Shown here piece by piece: positions 1 to 5,126 of a DNA stretch of 9,083 nucleotides. The DNA is taken from positions 1 to 9,083 of the forward strand of contig JBFMHD010000115.1 of the NCBI GenBank assembly GCA_040752395.1, written 5' to 3'. Position 1 is the first letter of the stretch, and every line of letters starts with the position of its first letter. The notes under the pieces were generated by a model, which was given only the letters and a program-made list of their open reading frames with translations, did not search any database and was not told the origin of the DNA. A program made the position numbers and the translations under genes. The DNA comes from JBFMHD01 sp040752395 [NCBI: Candidatus Hydrogenedentota bacterium] (GTDB lineage: Bacteria; JBFMHD01).

Positions 1-153
1 GACAGGAGGAGAAGGCACAAAGGATATTAGGGGATGGGTCATAGGGGATGGGGTATATTAGGGGGCGGCGGTTAGGGGTTAGGGGTCCGGAGTCGAGAGT
101 CGTGAGTCAGGATAAGACTGACGACTTAATGACCGGAGACTAGAGACTTTTTA
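1..153. repeat. G-rich and degenerate heptamer repeat region, non-coding
   Basis: I see no convincing gene here. The left part (30-85) is a series of G runs separated by short AT spacers. The right part (about 88-152) contains GAGTC-type units (gagtcga, gagtcgt, gagtcag) followed by inverted-sense GACT units (gactgac, gactaga, gactttt). A very similar GAGTC/GACTC block lies inside repeat copy 3 at about 8891-8951, so this is a dispersed low-complexity family and not random sequence. It directly precedes repeat copy 1. Confidence 0.7.
30..85 (+). other. G-quadruplex-type G-run cluster
   Basis: Runs of G occur at 30-33, 36-38, 44-47 and 50-53 with loops of 2, 5 and 2 bases. This fits the usual four-run quadruplex pattern on the + strand. 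Further runs at 61-65, 75-78 and 82-85 extend it. The sequence pattern is direct; whether it folds in the cell is unknown. Confidence 0.5.
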
Positions 154-333
154 GAGGAGTACTCATGAGCGCAGGTTGCGCTCTACACTATTGTGTTATT
201 GGGTTCTTGGGTTATCGCGTTTTTGGGTTTTTGCGCTCTACACAACGTATGAAAAACCAGATGTTTGTTTATCTTGCTTCTTGCCTCTTGCCTCTTGCTT
301 CTATTTGATATTATTAGAGTTACAGCGTTTTTC
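154..333 (+). repeat. Dispersed leader-ORF repeat, copy 1
   Basis: About 180 bp, + strand. In order: a Shine-Dalgarno GAGGAG (154-159), ATG at 165, a hairpin GAGCGC-AGGTT-GCGCTC (167-183), degenerate octamers (gtgttatt, gggttctt, gggttatc, gcgttttt, gggttttt), a second GCGCTCTACAC (233-243), a conserved stretch around ATGAAAAACCAGATG, CTTGCCT-like heptamers, and the right end ATTAGAGTTACAGCG followed by TTTTTC at 333. It matches copy 2 over its whole length but has two extra heptamers, so it is 14 bp longer. It ends one base before the Shine-Dalgarno of the gene at 349. Confidence 0.85.
165..308 (+). CDS. Putative leader ORF of repeat copy 1 (47 aa)
   Basis: The ORF starts at ATG 165, 5 bases after GAGGAG, and ends with TGA at 306-308. 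It encodes a 47-residue hydrophobic peptide that begins MSAGCALHYCVIGFLGY. The same start context and N-terminus (MSAGC, then A or V, then LHY) occur in copies 2 and 3. The C-terminal half differs because octamer and heptamer counts shift the frame. The good ribosome-binding site supports translation, but the repetitive origin and variable tail mean the peptide itself may have no function. It ends 40 bases before the next start, so coupling is weaker here than in copy 2. Confidence 0.3.
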   Translation: MSAGCALHYCVIGFLGYRVFGFLRSTQRMKNQMFVYLASCLLPLASI

Positions 334-348
334 AGAGGAGGGGAACCA

Positions 349-585
349 ATGGTCTGGAAAAAAGAAGGAACCATACTTGATACTAATCTTAAAGAACTCG
401 AACTCGATGTTCTTTTAAAACTCACAATCGAATGTATCAGAGAAATACAGGATAGAAAAACTAAAATAGAACAGTTCATAGATACACTTGATGAAGATAT
501 GAAAGCTCTGCTCAATCGTTCAGTCGAGGCTCGTGGTCAAAATAGGCTATTTTCCACTATGGCTTCTGAGGAAACCAATCAATGA
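349..585 (+). CDS. Hypothetical 78-residue protein, likely helical
   Basis: I do not recognise this protein. The ATG at 349 is chosen because a strong Shine-Dalgarno (AGAGGAGGGG, 334-343) ends a few bases before it; longer versions would read back into repeat copy 1. The product is small, soluble and acidic. The middle part (about residues 12-58) has regularly spaced Leu, Ile and Val with many Lys, Glu and Asp, consistent with a helical or coiled-coil structure. There is no signal peptide or membrane segment and no Cys. Its stop codon overlaps the start of the RpiB-like gene as ATGA (582-585), which implies co-translation with that gene. The tight link to RpiB-like and guanylyltransferase genes suggests one transcript, but gives no specific function. 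Confidence 0.65.
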   Translation: MVWKKEGTILDTNLKELELDVLLKLTIECIREIQDRKTKIEQFIDTLDEDMKALLNRSVEARGQNRLFSTMASEETNQ

Positions 586-1199
586 AGATTGTTATATCAA
601 GCGACCATGCGGGATATAAACTCAAAGAAGAAATTAAACCATTTTTAAAAACTAAAACCGAAACAACTGAAGACCTTGGCCCTTTTTCCGAATCGCCTGT
701 GGATTTCCCTGATTATGCTCTCAGGGTCGCTGAGTTAGTAAGTAGAGGAGAAGCTGATTTTGGCATTATGATTGATGGTGTCGGTTCAAGTTCTGCTATT
801 GTTTGTAATAAACTACCTGGTATCAGAGCAAGTGTTGTTTATAACGAATTCTCATCTAAAATCGCAAAAGAACATTCTAATGCTAATATTCTATGCCTCG
901 GTAGTAAAAGTCTTGGTGCAGATGATGCTATAAAAATATTAGATACCTTTTTTTCAGCCGAGTTTTTAGGTGGTAAATACAAAAACCGGTTACAGAAAGT
1001 TGAAGATATAGAAAATAAATATCTCATAAAACCTGATAAATCTTCTCTTTTAAAAAAGAAGCTTGTCACAGAAACAGATTTACGCGAATCTAAACGTGCT
1101 GGTACCCCAATCTTACTCTCAAAAAGTATGTCAAAATTTACACCCTCTGCTTTAGAGTTTATAGAAAAAAATTCTGATATTATAACCTGGGAACCATAA
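582..1199 (+). CDS. RpiB/LacAB-family sugar-phosphate isomerase homologue with altered catalytic site and C-terminal extension
   Basis: RpiB-family enzymes interconvert ribose 5-phosphate and ribulose 5-phosphate, or related sugar phosphates. Family signatures: SSDHAGYKLK at residues 6-15 (Asp8, His9), GVGSSSAIVCNKLPGIRA around 66-83, EHSNANILCLGS at 97-108 (His98, Asn102), and FLGGKYKNR near 128-136. The usual catalytic Cys in the C-G-T-G motif is Asp65 here (IDGVGSS), and the Thr two positions later is Val67. The protein therefore may not be a standard RpiB. It has 205 residues against about 145-150 for typical RpiB. The extra tail (about 147-205) contains LVTETDLRESKRAG and FTPSALEFI, which resembles the short region at the N-terminus of EutT and EutQ microcompartment proteins (TE..LR...G, TP.A.E). 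The gene overlaps its upstream neighbour by ATGA and its downstream neighbour by TAATG. Family membership is well supported; the substrate is unknown. Confidence 0.85.
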   Translation: MKIVISSDHAGYKLKEEIKPFLKTKTETTEDLGPFSESPVDFPDYALRVAELVSRGEADFGIMIDGVGSSSAIVCNKLPGIRASVVYNEFSSKIAKEHSNANILCLGSKSLGADDAIKILDTFFSAEFLGGKYKNRLQKVEDIENKYLIKPDKSSLLKKKLVTETDLRESKRAGTPILLSKSMSKFTPSALEFIEKNSDIITWEP

Positions 1200-2308
1200 T
1201 GAAAGAAGATAGATGGGTTATTATTCTTGCAGGTGGATGTGGCGAAAGACTCTGGCCCTTAAGCACAAAAAGACGACCTAAACACTTAATACCTATAATA
1301 AGGCAGTTCCAGAACTCACTCAAACCCCTACCACTTAAAACTAATCACCTGAAAAATAACACAACATTGTTAGAAGAAACTTTTAATAGAACCTCTCAGG
1401 TCATACCAGATGACAGGATATTAATAGTCACCAAAAAAGAGCAATATCCTCTTATAAAAAATTGTTTTAGAAAAAATATTACCATAATCAAAGAACCCAT
1501 TGGAAAAAACACTTTCCCTGCGATATTATCAGGTGTGCAGTGGATAATAAACCATTCTGATGAAAACCAATTAATCTCAGTCTTTTCAGCTGACCAATTC
1601 ATCTCACCGCTTCATAAATTTATATCCTGTATATTACGTTCGTTTAGATACTTACAGAATAATAATAATATCCTTCTCTGGGGTATAAAACCTGATAGAC
1701 CATCTACTAATTTTGGTTATATTAAAACATATCATAACAAATCAAGGGCTACTCCCTCTTTCTTAGACGTTGCTGGTTTTATTGAAAAACCTGATATCAA
1801 AAAAGCCAAAAAGTTTATCTCACAAAAAAACTATTTTTTTAATGCAGGTATATTTTTCTTCAAAGCAAATGTTTTTCTTAATGAAGCTATTATTCTATAT
1901 CCTGATTTATCTCTCCTACTTCCTAAACTTTATACCTCGATTAGCTCTACAGCACCTGTTTTAGAAGTATATCAGAAATTTCCGACAATCTCTATTGATT
2001 ATGCACTTCTTGAAAAAATCAGGAATCTAAAATGTTTACCAGTTAATTTTTACTGGAATGACGTTGGTAGTCTTGATGATTTTGTCAATTTATTTGCTAA
2101 ACAAACCCGGTTAATCACCTATAACTCTAAAAATATAGCTGCTTATTCTGAATCAGGTCATATTATATCAGCTTTTAATATTAATGATATTATTATTATT
2201 GAGAGTAACGGAAAAATATTTGTAGCAGATAGGAAATCATTAAAAGAGATTCGCGGATTCTATAAATTTCTTTCAACTAATGCATCAGTGCCGCAATCCA
2301 TTCTGTAA
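1199..2308 (+). CDS. manC: Mannose-1-phosphate guanylyltransferase (GDP-mannose pyrophosphorylase)
   Basis: This nucleotidyltransferase makes GDP-mannose from mannose 1-phosphate and GTP, supplying cell-surface polysaccharides and glycoconjugates. The 369-residue protein shows the nucleotide-binding signature AGGCGERLWPLS...RRPK (residues 11-28), EPIGKNTFPAI (99-109), SADQFIS (130-136, matching the usual PADHxI with His replaced by Gln), FGYIKT (172-177), GFIEKPD (193-199), FFNAGIFFFK (213-222), and SIDYALLEK (265-273) leading to the sugar-binding WNDVGSLDDF (286-295). It has the length of the single-domain type, with no fused phosphomannose isomerase domain. The start ATG overlaps the RpiB-like stop as TAATG, so it is probably translationally coupled and is the last gene of the cluster. 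The assignment to mannose rather than another hexose rests on the family pattern. Confidence 0.88.
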   Translation: MKEDRWVIILAGGCGERLWPLSTKRRPKHLIPIIRQFQNSLKPLPLKTNHLKNNTTLLEETFNRTSQVIPDDRILIVTKKEQYPLIKNCFRKNITIIKEPIGKNTFPAILSGVQWIINHSDENQLISVFSADQFISPLHKFISCILRSFRYLQNNNNILLWGIKPDRPSTNFGYIKTYHNKSRATPSFLDVAGFIEKPDIKKAKKFISQKNYFFNAGIFFFKANVFLNEAIILYPDLSLLLPKLYTSISSTAPVLEVYQKFPTISIDYALLEKIRNLKCLPVNFYWNDVGSLDDFVNLFAKQTRLITYNSKNIAAYSESGHIISAFNINDIIIIESNGKIFVADRKSLKEIRGFYKFLSTNASVPQSIL

Positions 2309-2339
2309 TATGCCATTGTTATGCGATATGTTGTGCAGG

Positions 2340-2356
2340 TTTAATTGAAAATTAAA
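2340..2356. terminator. Possible weak bidirectional terminator palindrome
   Basis: TTTAATT (2340-2346) and AATTAAA (2350-2356) form a perfect 7-bp inverted repeat with a 3-base loop in the 57-bp gap between two convergent genes. Its position suits a shared terminator. The stem is only A-T pairs, so it would be weak. Confidence 0.3.
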
Positions 2357-2365
2357 TATAGGCTT

Positions 2366-2785
2366 CTACCATTCATTTAAATTAACCGGTTTACGCATCG
2401 CTTTTTTCTCTGAGTTTTTGTGTTTTTGTTCTAATACTTTTAATTTAGCCCGGCGGGACCTTTGCCTCTTCTGACGCCTCAGCTTCGCTATTCGTGCTTT
2501 TTCGCTTGCAATCTCACCTGTTAGCTTTCTCTCAATCAAATCACACAATAGCCTTCTTGCAAGATACCGATTTACTGATTGCAACCGTTCCCTCTGACAC
2601 CGAACCATAATACCGCTTGGCCTGTGATACAATCTCACGCACGTTGAGGCTTTATTGATTTTCTGACCACCAGGACCTGATCCCCTTATAAATTCTTCCT
2701 TAATATCAGACTCTTTTATATTAAGCGATCCCATCCTCTGTTCAAGTTCTTTAAGTTTTCTCTCAGATACCCTGAAAAAATACAT
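2366..2785 (-). CDS. RF-1-domain peptidyl-tRNA hydrolase, ArfB/MTRFR-like (peptide chain release factor-like protein)
   Basis: Proteins of this type hydrolyse peptidyl-tRNA on ribosomes, usually to rescue stalled complexes. The chosen 139-residue product has the GGQ signature in IRGSGPGGQKINKAS (Gly39-Gly40-Gln41), then the typical VRLYHRPSGIMVRCQRERLQ segment. The C-terminal tail is very basic (about 100-139, rich in Lys and Arg), like the tail that ArfB-type factors insert in the mRNA channel. The stop-codon-recognition domains of full RF1/RF2 are absent, and the length fits ArfB (about 140 residues). The start at 2785 is chosen because a longer frame would translate repeat copy 2 in a different frame from its leader ORF. 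GGGGGG (2795-2800) lies 9 bases upstream as a weak ribosome-binding site. The leader ORF ends at this start as TAATG, suggesting coupling. It is convergent with the guanylyltransferase gene. Confidence 0.85.
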   Translation of the reverse strand: MYFFRVSERKLKELEQRMGSLNIKESDIKEEFIRGSGPGGQKINKASTCVRLYHRPSGIMVRCQRERLQSVNRYLARRLLCDLIERKLTGEIASEKARIAKLRRQKRQRSRRAKLKVLEQKHKNSEKKAMRKPVNLNEW

Positions 2786-2958
2786 TAATAAAAACCCCCC
2801 TTCGAAAAACATTGTAACTCTAATGATATCAAGTAGAAGCAAGAAGCAAGATAAACAAACATCTGGTTTTTCATCCTTTGTGTAGAGCGCAAAAACGCAA
2901 TAACCCAATAACCCAATAACCCAATAACCCAATAGTGTAGAGCGCAACCCGCGCTCAT
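2785..2958 (-). CDS. Putative leader ORF of repeat copy 2 (57 aa), coupled to the GGQ gene
   Basis: On the - strand the ORF starts with ATG at 2958, 5 bases after GAGGAG (2969-2964). It encodes 57 mostly hydrophobic residues beginning MSAGCALHYWVIGLLGYW and stops with TAA at 2787-2785. That stop shares its last A with the ATG of the GGQ-protein gene (TAATG). The good ribosome-binding site and stop-start overlap suggest that ribosomes finishing the leader could reinitiate on the rescue-factor gene. The peptide is made from repeat sequence, so a regulatory role for its translation is more likely than a peptide function. Both are inference. Confidence 0.4.
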   Translation of the reverse strand: MSAGCALHYWVIGLLGYWVIAFLRSTQRMKNQMFVYLASCFYLISLELQCFSKGGFY

Positions 2959-2969
2959 GTTGACTCCTC
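2804..2969 (-). repeat. Dispersed leader-ORF repeat, copy 2
   Basis: About 166 bp, in the same orientation as the downstream GGQ gene. Read on the - strand: GAGGAG, five bases, ATG, hairpin GAGCGC-GGGTT-GCGCTC, four perfect GGGTTATT octamers, GCGTTTTT, a second TTGCGCTCTACAC, ATGAAAAACCAGATGTTTG, two TTGCTTC heptamers, and the end ATCATTAGAGTTACAATG followed by TTTTTC. This is the cleanest of the three copies. No terminal inverted repeats are obvious, and no target-site duplication can be assigned. Confidence 0.88.
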
Positions 2970-3021
2970 TGAGTGCCTTTGAAAGTAAGAAGTGAGAAGT
3001 ATACTTTTTTACTTTTTATAA

Positions 3022-3050
3022 TTGATTTATTCAATAAATTTTTGTATTTA
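3022..3050 (+). promoter_or_regulatory. Predicted sigma70-type promoter for the DUF2156 gene
   Basis: TTGATT (3022-3027) and TATTTA (3045-3050) are separated by 17 bases. The ATG at 3057 lies 6 bases after the -10 box, where transcription would normally start, and no Shine-Dalgarno is present. This predicts a leaderless or nearly leaderless mRNA. The region is very AT-rich, so chance matches are possible. Confidence 0.4.
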
Positions 3051-3056
3051 AAAGAT

Positions 3057-3956
3057 ATGTTTCAGCTTAAATTTGATTCATTTAAAAATATAGAAATATC
3101 TGATAAAAGTAAGATAAAAAGTACATTACACAAATGTAATCCTATGCAAAGCGATTATAATTTTGCAACTTTATATGTCTGGAAAGATATCTATAAGACG
3201 AAATGGACTTATATCGATGAATTATTAATTATCTATGCAGCATCAACAGATTTCATATTAATGCCTATCGGCAGAGAAATAAATTTTGATGAATTATTAC
3301 AAATCTCTGATATTTTTAAAAACGAGAATAAAAAAGGCAATTTCACTCTTGTTGAACTATGCTTTATTGAAAAAAACAAAGATTTTATTATAAAATATTT
3401 TAAACCTGAGCAAAACCAGGGATACAGCGATTATATCTACCTTACAAAAAAATTAGTTGAATTAAAAGGTCAAAAATTACATAAGAAAAAAAATTTAATC
3501 TCTCAATTCTTAAGAAATAACCCGGATTATAAGTCTTTAAGAATTCAAAATAGTCTGTTAAGTGAATGCAAACAATTAGCTGAAAAATGGTCTGAGGATA
3601 AAAAATGTGATGGGTCCTCTTCATTAATAAATGAAAAATTGGCAATAATTACTGCACTGGACAATTTTACTCAACTTGATTTAGATGGCCTCATTATCTC
3701 TGTAAAAGACAATATAATTGCTTTCTCAATCTTTAGCAGGCAGAATACCGAAACCTATACAGTACACTTTGAAAAATATAATAACAAAATAAAAGGTTCA
3801 GCTCAAATTATCAACTGGGAAACAGCAAAATATTTGCTTGATAAATGTAAGTATATAAATAGAGAACAGGATATGGGGATACCAGGATTGAGACAGGCTA
3901 AAATGTCATATGCCCCAGTGTTCCTGATTAAAACTTACAATCTATTCCGCAGTTAA
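3057..3956 (+). CDS. DUF2156 family protein
   Basis: The 299-residue protein resembles DUF2156 proteins, which are built on acetyltransferase-like folds related to the lysyl-phosphatidylglycerol synthase domain of MprF. Visible landmarks: SDYNFATLYVWKD (32-44), DYIYLTKKLVELKGQKLHKKKN (125-146, the DUF2156 segment Y-I-Y-x-x-x-x-L-x-x-L-x-G-x-x-x-x-x-K-x-N), a central W-S-E-D stretch, and the C-terminal EQDMGIPGLRQAKMSYAP (270-287), also typical of the family. There is no membrane segment, unlike MprF. The biochemical role is not established, and aminoacyl transfer to a lipid or peptide would be a guess. The start at 3057 is the first ATG after a promoter-like sequence; an upstream start at 2973 would extend into the region beside repeat copy 2 and lacks support. 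It appears to be a single-gene unit upstream of the nuo operon. Confidence 0.8.
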   Translation: MFQLKFDSFKNIEISDKSKIKSTLHKCNPMQSDYNFATLYVWKDIYKTKWTYIDELLIIYAASTDFILMPIGREINFDELLQISDIFKNENKKGNFTLVELCFIEKNKDFIIKYFKPEQNQGYSDYIYLTKKLVELKGQKLHKKKNLISQFLRNNPDYKSLRIQNSLLSECKQLAEKWSEDKKCDGSSSLINEKLAIITALDNFTQLDLDGLIISVKDNIIAFSIFSRQNTETYTVHFEKYNNKIKGSAQIINWETAKYLLDKCKYINREQDMGIPGLRQAKMSYAPVFLIKTYNLFRS

Positions 3957-3962
3957 TATAGA

Positions 3963-4071
3963 CCTCAGTTATTCTACTTTAGTATTCCGTCAGTCTTCAG
4001 TGGGATTCCGTAATCTTGCTTCTAAAGTATAAGTTCTACTGCACCAACAACTGAGGCATTACCTACTTTAG
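3963..4071. promoter_or_regulatory. Nested inverted repeats and three TACTTTAG octamers upstream of nuoA
   Basis: CCTCAGTT (3963-3970) pairs with AACTGAGG (4049-4056). Inside it, TACTTTAG (3975-3982) pairs with CTAAAGTA (4022-4029). A third copy, TACTTTAG at 4064-4071, can pair with the same 4022-4029 arm. ATTCCGT also occurs twice (3984-3990 and 4015-4021). The layout could be operator half-sites ahead of the nuo promoter, or alternative RNA structures at the 3' end of the DUF2156 transcript. The sequence does not decide between them. Confidence 0.35.
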
Positions 4072-4081
4072 TAATTTATCC

Positions 4082-4110
4082 TTGACATTGGTAAAATAAT
4101 GTTATATCAA
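4082..4110 (+). promoter_or_regulatory. Predicted sigma70-type promoter of the nuo operon
   Basis: A perfect -35 box TTGACA (4082-4087) is followed after 17 bases by TATCAA (4105-4110), a 4-of-6 match to the -10 consensus. TATATC at 4103-4108 is an alternative with a short spacer. The nuoA ATG at 4124 has no Shine-Dalgarno, and the predicted start of transcription lies only a few bases before it, so the message would have a very short leader. Confidence 0.5.
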
Positions 4111-4123
4111 CCATTATATTATT

Positions 4124-4567
4124 ATGAGTAAAAATTTTTTGTATGTTGGTTTATTTATAGTTTTTGGTGCAGCATTCGTTATCGCTTGTGTACTCTTTTC
4201 GAAAATATTATCATTTATTCTTGGTTATCGAAACCCTACTGAAACAAAATTAAAACCATACGAATGCGGTGAGATACCAGTAGAATCTGCCTGGAGAAAA
4301 TTTACGCCAAGATTCTATATAATCGCTTTAATATTCATCATCTTCGATGTTGAGATTATATTTATGATACCCTGGGCTTGTTATTTTAGCTCTCTGCTTG
4401 AACAGGGTCTCGCTGTTTTTGCAGCAATCGAGATGCTTGTTTTTATCATCATTCTTCTTCTTGGGTTCGCTTATTTATGGAGCGAAGGCGACCTTGACTG
4501 GATTAAAGGCTACCAGCCTTCATCCTCGAGTAAAGAAAAGCAAGAAAAGTATCATTTGGTAAAATAG
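4124..4567 (+). CDS. nuoA: NADH-quinone oxidoreductase subunit A (NuoA)
   Basis: NuoA is a small membrane subunit of complex I that helps link the quinone site to the proton-pumping arm. The 147-residue protein has three predicted membrane helices (about 6-30, 64-86 and 96-119). It carries the family signature YECGEIP (46-52) and RFYIIALIFIIFDVEIIFMIPWA (63-85), including the conserved membrane acids Asp75 and Glu77. The length is normal, with a polar C-terminal tail rich in Ser and Lys. The ATG lacks a Shine-Dalgarno but lies just after a strong promoter match, so this is probably the first gene of the operon. A pair of unrelated small genes follows before nuoB, which is unusual because nuoA and nuoB are normally adjacent. 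Confidence 0.95.
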   Translation: MSKNFLYVGLFIVFGAAFVIACVLFSKILSFILGYRNPTETKLKPYECGEIPVESAWRKFTPRFYIIALIFIIFDVEIIFMIPWACYFSSLLEQGLAVFAAIEMLVFIIILLLGFAYLWSEGDLDWIKGYQPSSSSKEKQEKYHLVK

Positions 4568-4618
4568 GTCTTTATTAGATGTCAGCTATTAAAATGTGAA
4601 GGAGTAAATCGTTAAATA

Positions 4619-4924
4619 ATGAAAAAATATTTTATTAATCTTACTGAAAAGGACAGGATACGAGTTGAAATAACAGTTAGTAAAGGCAAAATATTAAATT
4701 TTGTTGTGCAATTAGAAACTTTTCTAATTAATAATTGGGAACCCGCAGTACGATATAATTATGCGCATGGCTTTCCACATAAAGATTTGATTTTTAGAAA
4801 TGGTAAAAAAATTAAAGAAAATATTTCAGAAGAAAGTCTGTCAAAGATAGTTAATTGGGCAATTAATGAACTAAAAATAAATTGGAAAAAATATTTAAGG
4901 AGGTGCGGTTTTGAAAAATTATAA
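4619..4924 (+). CDS. Small hypothetical protein with R-Y-x-x-A-H-G-x-x-H-x-D motif (DUF7718-like)
   Basis: This 101-residue protein contains VVQLETFL (29-36) and VRYNYAHGFPHKD (44-56). The motif Arg45-Tyr46-x-x-Ala49-His50-Gly51-x-x-His54-x-Asp56 recalls small uncharacterised proteins of the DUF7718 type; I make that link from memory and with moderate confidence. The two His and the Asp could bind a metal or phosphate, but no activity is known. The ATG at 4619 has GAAGGAG (4598-4604) 14 bases upstream, which is longer than ideal. The gene overlaps the next small gene by 14 bases, so the two form a unit. Both are visibly more A-rich than the nuo genes on either side, which suggests separate acquisition into the operon. 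Confidence 0.7.
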   Translation: MKKYFINLTEKDRIRVEITVSKGKILNFVVQLETFLINNWEPAVRYNYAHGFPHKDLIFRNGKKIKENISEESLSKIVNWAINELKINWKKYLRRCGFEKL

Positions 4925-5069
4925 AATTTTAAAAAATAAAAAAAGAGAAAAGTTGATGCAGGAAAATCTCGAATTAGCAAGAAAGTTTCTGTTAGAGATT
5001 GTAAAAAATCCCAGTAAGACGAAAAACATACCTTCAGGTGCTACTATTATACTTTATCCAGTTAGATGA
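4911..5069 (+). CDS. Small hypothetical protein (52 aa), partner of the preceding gene, DUF5647-like
   Basis: This gene is short and starts with TTG at 4911. A perfect Shine-Dalgarno AAGGAGG (4897-4903) lies 7 bases upstream, inside the end of the preceding gene, which decides the start. It ends at TGA 5067-5069. The product is very basic at the N-terminus (Lys-rich, residues 2-14). It then has NLELARKFLLEIVKNP (19-34) and IPSGATIILYPV (40-51), a pattern resembling small DUF5647-type proteins (helix, then I-P-x-G-A-x-I-x-x-x-P), although the usual acidic end is missing. An internal ATG at 4956 would give only 37 residues and lacks a good ribosome-binding site. The overlapping two-gene layout resembles toxin-antitoxin modules, but no toxin fold can be recognised. 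Confidence 0.65.
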   Translation: MKNYKILKNKKREKLMQENLELARKFLLEIVKNPSKTKNIPSGATIILYPVR

Positions 5070-5126
5070 GCAGCCGAGGAGTTTTCCCACGACCGCTCAA
5101 TTAACTAGCTAAATTTTGGATCTTTT

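Noticed and set aside
154-333. The repeat as an insertion sequence or MITE
   Set aside because: No transposase, no terminal inverted repeats and no target-site duplication can be seen; it remains a repeat of unknown mechanism.
265-348. An upstream start at 265 for the 78-residue protein
   Set aside because: It would translate the right half of repeat copy 1; a strong Shine-Dalgarno sits just before ATG 349.
165-348. Programmed ribosome bypassing of the repeat, joining the leader ATG to the downstream gene
   Set aside because: The downstream genes have their own ribosome-binding sites and start codons, and no matched take-off and landing codons are evident.
183-515. A 110-residue ORF on the - strand
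   Set aside because: It runs antisense across repeat copy 1 and the coding gene at 349-585, is Ser-rich low-complexity sequence, and has no ribosome-binding site.
2892-2930. The regular GGGTTATT units as a CRISPR array
   Set aside because: The units are 8 bases with no unique spacers between them, and no cas genes are present.
2786-3034. A longer GGQ protein starting at 3034 and reading through repeat copy 2
   Set aside because: The added 83 residues are a translation of repeat sequence in a different frame from the leader ORF with the good ribosome-binding site, and the family length fits the 139-residue form.
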